DNA of 64,000 nucleotides, taken from positions 1 to 64,000 of the forward strand of contig DKAJ01000001.1 in assembly GCA_002448815.1 (NCBI GenBank). The letters are read 5' to 3'. Positions 1 to 6,758 of this stretch are shown piece by piece. This DNA comes from Micavibrio sp. UBA6929. GTDB lineage: Bacteria; Pseudomonadota; Alphaproteobacteria; Micavibrionales; Micavibrionaceae. The notes below the pieces were generated by a model, which did not search any database, was not told where the DNA came from, and worked only from the letters and a program-made list of their open reading frames with translations. Both the position numbers and the translations under genes were made by a program. Every line of letters begins with the position of its first letter. The first letter of the stretch is position 1.

Positions 1-57
1 TAGAGCAGTGGAATCATAATCCATGTGTCGGCAGTTCAAATCTGCCCTCCGCTACCA
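1..57 (+). tRNA. tRNA-Met (CAT), 3' part
   Basis: This is the 3' part of an elongator-type tRNA-Met; the 5' acceptor strand and D-stem lie before the window. The visible part starts in the D-loop, followed by D-stem strand GAGC, anticodon stem GTGGA/TCCAT around loop ATCATAA (anticodon CAT), T-stem GGCAG/CTGCC, acceptor strand CTCCGCT, discriminator A and an encoded CCA at 55-57. It is the integration target of the adjacent island. Initiator or lysidine-modified Ile identity cannot be excluded without the 5' half, but the body matches alphaproteobacterial elongator tRNA-Met. Confidence 0.9.
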
Positions 58-79
58 TTTTTCTTCCTTATATATCAGT
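12..79. repeat. att direct repeat, tRNA-proximal copy
   Basis: This 68-bp copy overlaps the 3' end of tRNA-Met and 22 bp beyond it. It is identical to 4843-4910. The first differing bases are G11 versus A4842 and G80 versus A4911. Confidence 0.93.
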
Positions 80-124
80 GTTTTATGTCTTTGTTTCTTC
101 TCTGCGTGAAGAGTAACATTTTGC

Positions 125-145
125 TTGGGGTATCATTGGGGTAAC
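125..145. promoter_or_regulatory. Left-end arm-type recombination sites (two)
   Basis: Two near-identical decamers, TTGGGGTATC (125-134) and TTGGGGTAAC (136-145), lie about 45 bp inside the left att repeat. Two more in the same orientation lie near the right end (4690-4711). The last base of the HEPN gene stop codon falls inside the second site. I infer integrase arm-binding sites from their number, position and conservation. Confidence 0.55.
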
Positions 146-1227
146 TAAGCTTTAAAGTGACATATCATGCTTATACAAACTTTCAATAAAAGCGCGTTTA
201 GCATAATAAGCTCTTCTAGATCATTATTATCTAGTTTACTTTGATTGTGGACAATAATATTTCTTACTTTGTATAGCTTATGGGACCAATGGCCCTCTGT
301 TTTGGTGTCAATAAATGACATATTGCTGCAGATGCTTGAGATGAGATCAAAATCATCTCCAGGAACTGCTCCACTTAGATAGTGTTCTTGTATGCGATTA
401 ATGCGGTACTTCTCTGTTGTAATTGAATTAATTTTATCTTTAAATTCCCATACATCCGTAAAATCTTTATAATTAAGATTTGTGATCTCATGCTCAAAAA
501 TTTTATTTATCAAGACTTCTATAATTTGATATAGAAATAAAAATTTTGATCTAGGATTGTTATCTGAGTTTGTCATATGAAGCTGCCTTAGTACGTAATC
601 TAAGTTTGCTGTCAGGTCTTTAGATGCGTTTTTAATAGAAATGGCTTTACTGAAGTCATTTAAATCTACGTTTTCTTCTTCTACCAGCTTATGGAAGCCT
701 TCTTGACTTAAATTTATAAGGATTTCTTCTTCTGTTATATTGAATGTAGACATTTGCTCTCGACTGACTACTAAAAAAGCGGTGTTTTCTGGAAAAAAAT
801 CTGAGAGAAGTGGTGTTTCTTTTACACAAGTGTCAACACTTAGTTTGTATGAAAGTTTATGGCTACTTATTACCCCTGTGGTAATTGCATGTGCTGCTTG
901 TGCAGCGAAGATATTAATCCATTTTGAATCACGAGGGTAAAGGGAAGAATCAGAAATAGAAGAAATGGGAAATATGTACCCACAAGTTCCTCCTCCATGC
1001 TTCTTCACGGTAGTAATTTGATTTGCCCCTTTGTAAGGCGTTTTTAAAACTTCATAGTAAAATAGCTTGTGTTTTTGAGGGGGGCTGTTACCAAACCAGC
1101 CTAAAACTTGAAAACATAGACCATTGCTGAGATTGAAATTAGCGGTACTATTATCAAAGGTAATGTTTCCTGTTATACCTTCAGTTTCGTTTACGTACGA
1201 TCTCAAAAATGCACTACAGTCGGACAT
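145..1227 (-). CDS. HEPN-domain (Apea-like) protein
   Basis: The C-terminal third (about residues 225-360) is helical and ends with RNIIVH at residues 322-327, the R-x4-H active-site motif of HEPN ribonucleases, in the local context seen in Apea-like HEPN proteins. The N-terminal half is not recognised and may be a sensor or binding region. The ATG directly abuts the stop codon of the upstream DGQR-motif gene, so the two are almost certainly translated from one mRNA. HEPN proteins in such pairs are typically RNA-cleaving toxins of anti-phage or toxin-antitoxin systems; that role is inferred. The gene runs to the very end of the island. Confidence 0.72.
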   Translation of the reverse strand: MSDCSAFLRSYVNETEGITGNITFDNSTANFNLSNGLCFQVLGWFGNSPPQKHKLFYYEVLKTPYKGANQITTVKKHGGGTCGYIFPISSISDSSLYPRDSKWINIFAAQAAHAITTGVISSHKLSYKLSVDTCVKETPLLSDFFPENTAFLVVSREQMSTFNITEEEILINLSQEGFHKLVEEENVDLNDFSKAISIKNASKDLTANLDYVLRQLHMTNSDNNPRSKFLFLYQIIEVLINKIFEHEITNLNYKDFTDVWEFKDKINSITTEKYRINRIQEHYLSGAVPGDDFDLISSICSNMSFIDTKTEGHWSHKLYKVRNIIVHNQSKLDNNDLEELIMLNALLLKVCISMICHFKA

Positions 1228-2454
1228 TTAAATCCCAAATAAGCTATCGTAAGTTTCTTTACCAGCCTTCCAGCAAGAGTGTAAATCTAAATACGCATCT
1301 GAATCTTTATTCAGTAAGTGGCGGAAACTCATTTGAAAATAGCGACGTTGCGCATCTCCAATCTTAGTAGCTCTTTTTTGAATATCTTCCAAGGCAATTA
1401 TAATTGAAGACATGCCGTCGTCTATATCGTTCTTAAAGTCACACTTTTTTAACTCTTTAGATAGAGTATCTAGGCTTGTAAACTTTCCTTGTTGCAATAA
1501 TCTGTGGCATTCGGCACCAAAGCCAGTCATAGGCTGTACTTTAGAAAAAATCTTGAAAATATTGTCACCAAAGGGTCTCTCAATATCATATTGTTCCTTG
1601 ATTTCCTCTGTGAGTTGCCATTGTTGACTTTTGTCTTCAATTAGCTGCACAAGACTATTATATGATTGTAACACACTTAATAAATCCTCACTCTCATCTT
1701 CCTCAGGCTTGTAATGCTCTAAAAATTCTATTTTTCTCATTTCATCTAGTACCGTTTTACGATCCACGGATTGAGGCTGTCCAGTGGTGTATGCGTGAAA
1801 CATATCTATGGCTTCATGGTACTTGTAATCCCCAATATGGTTGATGCGGCTTTGATCTGTTTCTGTTACCAGTTTTATTCCGTATTCTTGGATGTTTCTA
1901 TCTGTATAATCGTGGTACAGTGCTTCAACTTGATGCCGAAAACTCATAGGCGTCTGTCCAATATTGAGAGTCATCATGCGATATAAGATCCCCATCTTTG
2001 ATAGACCAACGTAGACTTCAGCGCGAATAGGGTGATTTTGAAATTCTTCTGTCCCACCTAAGCTGTCTTTTAAGCATTGAGAAATAGTATATGTTCTTTG
2101 CAATCCATCTAATATAATTAGCTCTTTTTCTTTAAAGGCTTCCTCAATCAAATTTTGTAAAGCTTGCTTGTGTTCTTGGATGTTGCTTGAATTAAGAGCA
2201 TTCGAAATTTTGTCTTTGTACTTCGAGCTAAATTTATCAGTTGTGGAAAGTATGATAGGAGGCATTATGCATCCCTCAAATAAATCCTTTTTAAGAAGAG
2301 CATATGGTTTGTTAGAGCTTGAAACTTTTTTTCGCTGAAATTTATTTGTATCGATAATTTGTTCTGCTAAGTCCCAATATTCTCTAATGGACAAGTCTAT
2401 ACTAAAATTTAATCCTTTGATTTTTTTGTCTTTTAAGCACGAATTAAAATTCAT
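1228..2454 (-). CDS. DGQR-motif protein, DUF262/ParB-like fold
   Basis: A conserved-looking ILDGLQRT motif lies near residues 114-121, corresponding to the DGQQR/DGQHR signature of DUF262 (GmrSD, BrxR-associated) and DndB-like proteins, and the following MMTLNIGQTP stretch fits the same family. These proteins bind or hydrolyse nucleotides in defence systems against modified or foreign DNA. I start it at ATG 2454, which has AAGGA eight to nine bases upstream; an upstream TTG at 2484 would add ten residues. It is first in a two-gene unit with the HEPN gene. Which exact DGQR subfamily it belongs to is uncertain. Confidence 0.65.
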   Translation of the reverse strand: MNFNSCLKDKKIKGLNFSIDLSIREYWDLAEQIIDTNKFQRKKVSSSNKPYALLKKDLFEGCIMPPIILSTTDKFSSKYKDKISNALNSSNIQEHKQALQNLIEEAFKEKELIILDGLQRTYTISQCLKDSLGGTEEFQNHPIRAEVYVGLSKMGILYRMMTLNIGQTPMSFRHQVEALYHDYTDRNIQEYGIKLVTETDQSRINHIGDYKYHEAIDMFHAYTTGQPQSVDRKTVLDEMRKIEFLEHYKPEEDESEDLLSVLQSYNSLVQLIEDKSQQWQLTEEIKEQYDIERPFGDNIFKIFSKVQPMTGFGAECHRLLQQGKFTSLDTLSKELKKCDFKNDIDDGMSSIIIALEDIQKRATKIGDAQRRYFQMSFRHLLNKDSDAYLDLHSCWKAGKETYDSLFGI

Positions 2455-2563
2455 ATTTGAATATCCTTGTTTTAATTTATCCAAACTTACAAGAATTTTC
2501 TTTCAATTAAAAGGTAAGAAAAAAACTGAACCTAGATAGGGTGACGATAGTAATTATGTATTT

Positions 2564-2992
2564 TTAATAGCAATTGCACAGAGGCAGCTTGCTATGATTA
2601 ACAACATATTCCAAGATCAATTTACGCTCGGCGTAAAATATAAACGGATTTAAATAGCGCTCATCTTCAATTAAAGGTGCGAAACTAGCCGCATAAATAT
2701 TGTTAAGGTTACCAGATAACTCTCGGTTAAAACGGTTGCCACCACTGTGTTTGTAGATTTTATTTCCAACGCGGGCAGCTTTAAAAAACGTTGTAAGACG
2801 TTTATGGATACTCTGTGATTTTCCGTGTGTCTCGCCGATATAGAGAATTTCTTTTACATTCGGATTGGCGGCGCCCACAGGCTTCTGATCAAATCGAGCA
2901 ATGATATAAAGTCCTCTGCGTTCACCATTCGGAATGCTTTTTACATCATCCCATGAATACCATTCGGAAAATTGTATGTCTGGTGCTTGAAT
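2564..2992 (-). CDS. GIY-YIG nuclease-like protein, apparent ATT start
   Basis: The reading frame shows GLY (residues 27-29), LYIG (50-53), Arg65 in an IHKRL segment and Glu122 in AERKLI, the ordered catalytic residues of the GIY-YIG fold. Similarity starts well before the first GTG (codon 39), so the longer product is required. No ATG, GTG or TTG exists between the domain and the upstream in-frame stop. An ATT at 2992-2990 sits seven bases after a perfect AGGAG, making it the likely start (142 residues). The gene follows a complex leader RNA that can mask this AGGAG. Function is presumably DNA cleavage in the island's defence or mobility; the target is unknown. Confidence 0.62.
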   Translation of the reverse strand: MQAPDIQFSEWYSWDDVKSIPNGERRGLYIIARFDQKPVGAANPNVKEILYIGETHGKSQSIHKRLTTFFKAARVGNKIYKHSGGNRFNRELSGNLNNIYAASFAPLIEDERYLNPFIFYAERKLILEYVVNHSKLPLCNCY

Positions 2993-2996
2993 AGTG

Positions 2997-3172
2997 AAAC
3001 TCCTACGCGGTGCGCCCCCGCTTATGACTTGACTGGCAGTCGAGGAGTTTACAAATTGTCAGAAACAATCCCTGTGTTTTTAGCCGTGAAGCCTGTTGTA
3101 TAGCACAGGCTCCTCGACCATAGGTCAAGGACATGCTTTCTGGTAGCACGAACCATTCTGACGAGTTGTAAA
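2997..3172 (-). promoter_or_regulatory. Pseudoknotted riboswitch-like leader, copy 1
   Basis: Read on the minus strand, the leader contains P1 (3166-3172 with 3048-3054), P2 (3156-3162 with 3058-3064) and P3 (3146-3150 with 3132-3136). The P3 loop TACCAGAAA can pair its ACCA with TGGT at 3155-3152. Next come CTATG (3123-3119) and P4 (3110-3118 with 3039-3047), with GTGCTAT three bases after the P4 5' strand and GCTTCACG further on. P4's 3' strand directly follows P1's. The same 3' strand, as AAACTCCT (3050-3043), is perfectly complementary to AGGAGTTT (3004-2997), which holds the Shine-Dalgarno of the GIY-YIG gene. The same architecture with different base pairs occurs at 28093-28273. Confidence 0.75.
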
Positions 3173-3424
3173 GCTCGGAAGCTGTTGCGTATCAGCTTCA
3201 TCACTAGAGTAATTCGATTTAGATGGGAATGGAAGAGTAAACGCTCGTTTAATCATAGTAGAAGCCATTTAATACTGGAGGAATATGATCGCGATGTTTT
3301 TATTGAAAGGTGAAACGCTCTAAATCAGCGTTTTAGTTTATCGAACAGAATTTCTTGCAAACAAGCGGGTTCTAATAGATGATGATGCTCTGTGTTGTAA
3401 AAAGGTTTTAAAACTAGTTCTCTT
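3173..3424. other. Divergent intergenic region of island 1
   Basis: This stretch lies between the leader RNA (minus) and the PD-(D/E)XK gene (plus), so it should hold promoters for both. A perfect 7-bp hairpin is at 3178-3184/3193-3199. A 12-codon reading frame starts at ATG 3285 behind GGAGGA (3277-3282), but only two bases separate them. It ends inside a hairpin, AAACGC/GCGTTT (3313-3318/3328-3333), which is followed by a T-rich run. This resembles a leader-peptide/attenuator, but the evidence is weak. No longer gene is visible. Confidence 0.35.
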
Positions 3425-4690
3425 ATGCGCCATGAAAACGATTTAAAATTAGAAGAAATAAGGCATGAAATTATTCGTTTTAAAAACGACCCTGTTACTC
3501 AGAAATTAGAAGCACGCTATAAATCAAGATCCATGCCAGAAATAATGGGTTTTAGTCGCAAAGAAATTGCTCATAGTAATTTTATCGCTTGGTTGTTTAG
3601 TAAAGAAGATCATGGAGAATTAGCTACTTATAATTTGCTCAAATTTATAGAGATATTATCAATTCATCCATCTAAAATACGCGATGAAAAACAACAATAT
3701 ATTTTTGATAATGTTATCTCGGATGATTTGCAAATTGAGTCGTTTGATGTTGCAACCGAAGTGTCTATTCAAAAATCTGGACGAGTGGATTTATGGATTA
3801 AGTTTAAGTATTTGAGGGGTGGTGTCTTAGCAAAAGCTAACTTGATTATTGAAAACAAGGTGACGAGTGCTGAAACGGGTGATCAAACTGAAAGGTATTA
3901 TTCATACTTTCAAAAAGAGCACCCTGACGACTGTAATATCTTCATATTTTTAACACCGATCTCATCAATCGAGTTGCAAGCATTAGATGAGCCACAATGT
4001 AAAAATAAAAATTTTATTCAAATCAATTATCAGAGCATTGTTGACTATCTTTTAGAGCCGTTGTTACGACGTTCTGTGTCGTCTGATGTCAATAAAGTGG
4101 TGCAAGACTATTTGCTAGCACTCAGTCAACCCAATATATCAGGAGAAGATGTAAGTAAGGAAATTGTTATGGCTATTGGAGAAGTAGAGCGTGAGCTTTT
4201 GAGTAAATTCTGGAAGAACCATCAAAGATTATTGTTTGCAGCGCTTGAGGCAATAGCAACAGATCCAGAGCGTCCAGAAGAAGAGCGCAAAAAAATACGT
4301 AAGTCGGTAGATGATATTTCAAAAACGACAAAGGATACCAGTAGAGTTGACATCATTTACGATGGTGTCGAAGAGTTTTTGCAATTTAAAAAAGCAGACA
4401 TCGGTTTGAATGTAGTTAAAACGATTGAAAAAAATGCCTTGTTGGATGTTGGTGTGTTTGAATTCCTTAGAAGTAACCGGACATGTAGCTTTGACCTGTT
4501 GAAGCGAGAGGATGAGGTGACTGAAACAGAGAAAAAATATAGAAAGTATCGTGTTAATCAGGATCCAGAACTCATTTACAAAGGAAACGAATATTATGTC
4601 GCGCGGAACTGGGGAAGGCAAAGCGCTGAGAAGTTTAAAAAAATTATAGAGCGTAAGTTTCCTCAGTTGAAAATAGTTTTCTCAGATTAG
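3425..4690 (+). CDS. PD-(D/E)XK nuclease family protein (PDDEXK_4-like)
   Basis: The N-terminus has IAHSNFIAWLF near residues 48-58, the signature of the PDDEXK_4 family. The catalytic core follows as Asp122 in GRVDLWI, then Glu143 and Lys145 in LIIENKV, with Gln154 in a QTERYY helix. The family is predicted to be DNA nucleases, often in defence loci. The C-terminal half (about residues 240-421) is unassigned. The start ATG lacks a clear Shine-Dalgarno. The stop codon overlaps the right-end arm-type site, so the gene fills the island to its edge. Whether it acts with the HEPN pair or alone is unknown. Confidence 0.75.
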   Translation: MRHENDLKLEEIRHEIIRFKNDPVTQKLEARYKSRSMPEIMGFSRKEIAHSNFIAWLFSKEDHGELATYNLLKFIEILSIHPSKIRDEKQQYIFDNVISDDLQIESFDVATEVSIQKSGRVDLWIKFKYLRGGVLAKANLIIENKVTSAETGDQTERYYSYFQKEHPDDCNIFIFLTPISSIELQALDEPQCKNKNFIQINYQSIVDYLLEPLLRRSVSSDVNKVVQDYLLALSQPNISGEDVSKEIVMAIGEVERELLSKFWKNHQRLLFAALEAIATDPERPEEERKKIRKSVDDISKTTKDTSRVDIIYDGVEEFLQFKKADIGLNVVKTIEKNALLDVGVFEFLRSNRTCSFDLLKREDEVTETEKKYRKYRVNQDPELIYKGNEYYVARNWGRQSAEKFKKIIERKFPQLKIVFSD

Positions 4691-4711
4691 TGGGGTAACG
4701 CTTGGGGTAAC
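4690..4711. promoter_or_regulatory. Right-end arm-type recombination sites (two)
   Basis: GTGGGGTAAC (4690-4699) and TTGGGGTAAC (4702-4711) repeat the decamers near the left end in the same orientation. They lie about 130 bp inside the right att repeat. Confidence 0.55.
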
Positions 4712-4721
4712 AGCGGCGGTT

Positions 4722-4749
4722 AATTGATTTGAAGAGCTTTAAATCAATT
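4722..4749. terminator. Hairpin after the PD-(D/E)XK gene
   Basis: A perfect 9-bp inverted repeat, AATTGATTT (4722-4730) and AAATCAATT (4741-4749), surrounds a 10-base loop. It could terminate transcription of the nuclease gene, although it is AT-only apart from one G-C pair and is followed by only a short pyrimidine stretch. It could equally be a recombination-related palindrome. Confidence 0.35.
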
Positions 4750-4842
4750 CTTACAGATCCAGAGCCTGAGACCCAATATGGCCAAGCCTTAGATCCAATA
4801 GCTTCAAACATAACGGGACGGGTTCTAAGTGATTTTAGTGTA

Positions 4843-4910
4843 AATCATAATCCATGTGTCGGCAGTTCAAATCTGCCCTCCGCTACCATTTTTCTTCCTT
4901 ATATATCAGT
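4843..4910. repeat. att direct repeat, distal copy
   Basis: This perfect 68-bp copy of 12-79 contains the tRNA-Met 3' half without its 5' half, so it is not a functional tRNA. It marks the right end of island 1. Confidence 0.93.
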
Positions 4911-5220
4911 ATTTACTGCCACTGGTGGCGCATTCCGCGACATTCCAATGTATACGTGCCCCAAACGCGTAGTTGTACGAGGTATAATTATAAACCCGTT
5001 GAGGAGTGTTCAACGTCTGTCAAGCCGTTAGGTGGTGCTTGGGGCGCATCATAGAAGGTTGGAAATAGCCAAATGGTGAATGTCTACTTAAAGTGTAAAT
5101 ATGACTGCGTCTGATATGCATGAGTGAAACAGTTAGTTAGCCGCTCACTTTATAAGAACATAAAGAAGGAAAGCGAAGAAAAGATTGACCATAGTCTAAT
5201 GCACGTGATAAACAATCGTT
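4911..5220. promoter_or_regulatory. Intergenic region with promoter for the next gene
   Basis: No gene is visible in the 310 bp between the island and the next gene. TTGACC (5185-5190), a 17-bp spacer and ATAAAC (5208-5213) make a good sigma-70-like promoter. Its predicted start site coincides with the ATG at 5221, and no Shine-Dalgarno lies close before that ATG, which suggests a leaderless mRNA. Confidence 0.45.
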
Positions 5221-6738
5221 ATGACAAAGGGAGTGAAGCATAGTTGGGCTAACGCCTCACAAAATACACTGTTGGTCGGTGGTAAAGCATTTGATGTGGC
5301 TCAGGCGACTGAAGATGAAATCTTGGCGAAGATCAAGGCGCTTCCGGGTGGGTTTTCCGATCGTACGCGTATTCATACACGCCTGTCTTATGATATAAAC
5401 GGTCAGGGAGGAGTGCATGAGCAAAAAGCTTATGAAGCTGAGAAAGCGTATTTTTCTAATGGCGATTTGAAGGATTTGGGGCTGTCAATTGAGGAATATT
5501 ATGCCGCAGCCAAAGCATACGAGGACGCAGGAGATTTAATGCCCGCCGCGAACATGTATTCCCTCGCGGGGCAACGCTATTTGACGTATCCGAAAAATGC
5601 ATATGTAAACGGACATTTTTATAGTGAAAGAGCCATTGCATGCTTTGATCGCGCCATTGAGTTGCATCAAAGGCAAGGCCATTCAGATTTTATGTACCGC
5701 GATCAAGATAAACTCTATGAAGCACTTGCTGAAACGGTCTTGTTATATAGAACGCAACAGCCTGATAGTGGGGCAGTTGTGCCGCTTGATGAGGCCTTGA
5801 GAAAAGAAAATTATTATTATCAGCGTATGGGTGAAGTGTCTGAAGCGGTTGTGGCTACCGCGCGACGTATTCAAGGCATACTGGATAAATCAGCTGCGCG
5901 CGTTGAGCAAAAAGAATTTGGAATTTCCGATACTCAGCCTATCGGTACAGATAATGTCAGTCAGTGCGTAGCATTGATGGTGGGATGCAAACCTGATGGC
6001 GCCGACAATTATACTGTTGCGCTTGCGCACATTGATTATGAAACAGATGTTTCTGGTATTCGGCAAATGATTGGGGCCATGCCAGAGGGAAAAAAACAGG
6101 TGAGGATTGTCGGGGCTCGTTTTGATCAGGATGCTAAGTCTAAAAATAATTTGGCGCGCGTTGTTGCAGAATTAGCACTTCATAACGTTGATATTATATC
6201 CTCAAGCGTGCATCAAGGCGATTATGGAGCAAGCGCAGTTGTGGTTGATCCGAAAGATTTTTCAATCAAAGAGGCTTGCGCAATGGGGGATAGCCGGTTA
6301 GCAAGAGCTGCGTGCGCGCATCCCTTATTGACGAGTGATGGCATGCATCCGATGCGTAAGGCCTTTGATTTTACCCATAGTGATGAACGCTTGCCAATCT
6401 TGTTGGATGCGCATGTGGTGGGTAAAATTCAAAGCAACTATTTGGGGCAGGGTTGGGCCAAGCGCTATAAAGAGATGAAAAAGGCTGGGTTGACGGATTT
6501 GGCGCTTTCTGGACACTTTATTCAAGGGATGCTTGATGAATACAGAGAGGCCTTTAACGCTATTCATACTTATGCGCAGGAACGCTACGCCAAAAGCTTT
6601 GTCGATAAAATGCCTTCCTTCCCTTTGTATATTGGCCCAAATGCACTCACATATAATCAGCAATTGTTAGATTGTATTGTTGGCATGTCCAAGCAGGAGT
6701 GGAGCCAAAGCGGTCTCGAATTGCCAGCGCAGCGCTAA
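5221..6738 (+). CDS. Unknown protein, TPR-like helices plus CheD/NTAN-like domain
   Basis: I do not recognise this family. Residues 80-180 are Ala/Tyr-rich helical hairpins resembling TPR repeats (EEYYAAAKAYEDAGD, SERAIACFDRAIELHQ). Residues 245-345 resemble the deamidase fold of CheD and NTAN1: Cys249 in SQCVALMVG, then His270 in ALAHID, followed by a VRIVGARFDQD strand and helix. No signal peptide or membrane segment is seen. It starts without a near Shine-Dalgarno and may be read from a leaderless mRNA. It converges with the glycosyltransferase gene 20 bp downstream. The deamidase assignment rests on pattern only. Confidence 0.5.
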   Translation: MTKGVKHSWANASQNTLLVGGKAFDVAQATEDEILAKIKALPGGFSDRTRIHTRLSYDINGQGGVHEQKAYEAEKAYFSNGDLKDLGLSIEEYYAAAKAYEDAGDLMPAANMYSLAGQRYLTYPKNAYVNGHFYSERAIACFDRAIELHQRQGHSDFMYRDQDKLYEALAETVLLYRTQQPDSGAVVPLDEALRKENYYYQRMGEVSEAVVATARRIQGILDKSAARVEQKEFGISDTQPIGTDNVSQCVALMVGCKPDGADNYTVALAHIDYETDVSGIRQMIGAMPEGKKQVRIVGARFDQDAKSKNNLARVVAELALHNVDIISSSVHQGDYGASAVVVDPKDFSIKEACAMGDSRLARAACAHPLLTSDGMHPMRKAFDFTHSDERLPILLDAHVVGKIQSNYLGQGWAKRYKEMKKAGLTDLALSGHFIQGMLDEYREAFNAIHTYAQERYAKSFVDKMPSFPLYIGPNALTYNQQLLDCIVGMSKQEWSQSGLELPAQR

Positions 6739-6758
6739 GGCATATTGGCACCCATTTA

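Larger units (their letters stand above)
12..4910. mobile_element. Island 1: integrase-less element at tRNA-Met
   Basis: Two perfect 68-bp direct repeats (12-79 and 4843-4910) start in the anticodon loop of tRNA-Met and run past its CCA end, the usual scar of tyrosine-integrase insertion. The unit between repeat starts is 4831 bp. It is visibly AT-rich compared with the flanks. It holds a DGQR/HEPN gene pair, a GIY-YIG gene with a structured leader, and a PD-(D/E)XK nuclease. No integrase or excisionase is present, so it is either a decayed island or an element moved in trans. Repeated TGGGGTAAC-type sites near both ends support a once-active recombination system. Confidence 0.88.

Noticed and set aside
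3010..3060. GTGCG at 3011 looked like the 5' end of a group II intron inserted antisense to the GIY-YIG gene.
   Set aside because: No domain V or RT is present, and the region is better explained by the leader RNA, which has an exact structural counterpart at 28093-28273.
4729..5054. Two overlapping open frames of 66-100 codons across the distal tRNA-Met repeat.
   Set aside because: They read through the att repeat and lack ribosome-binding sites and any protein-like pattern.
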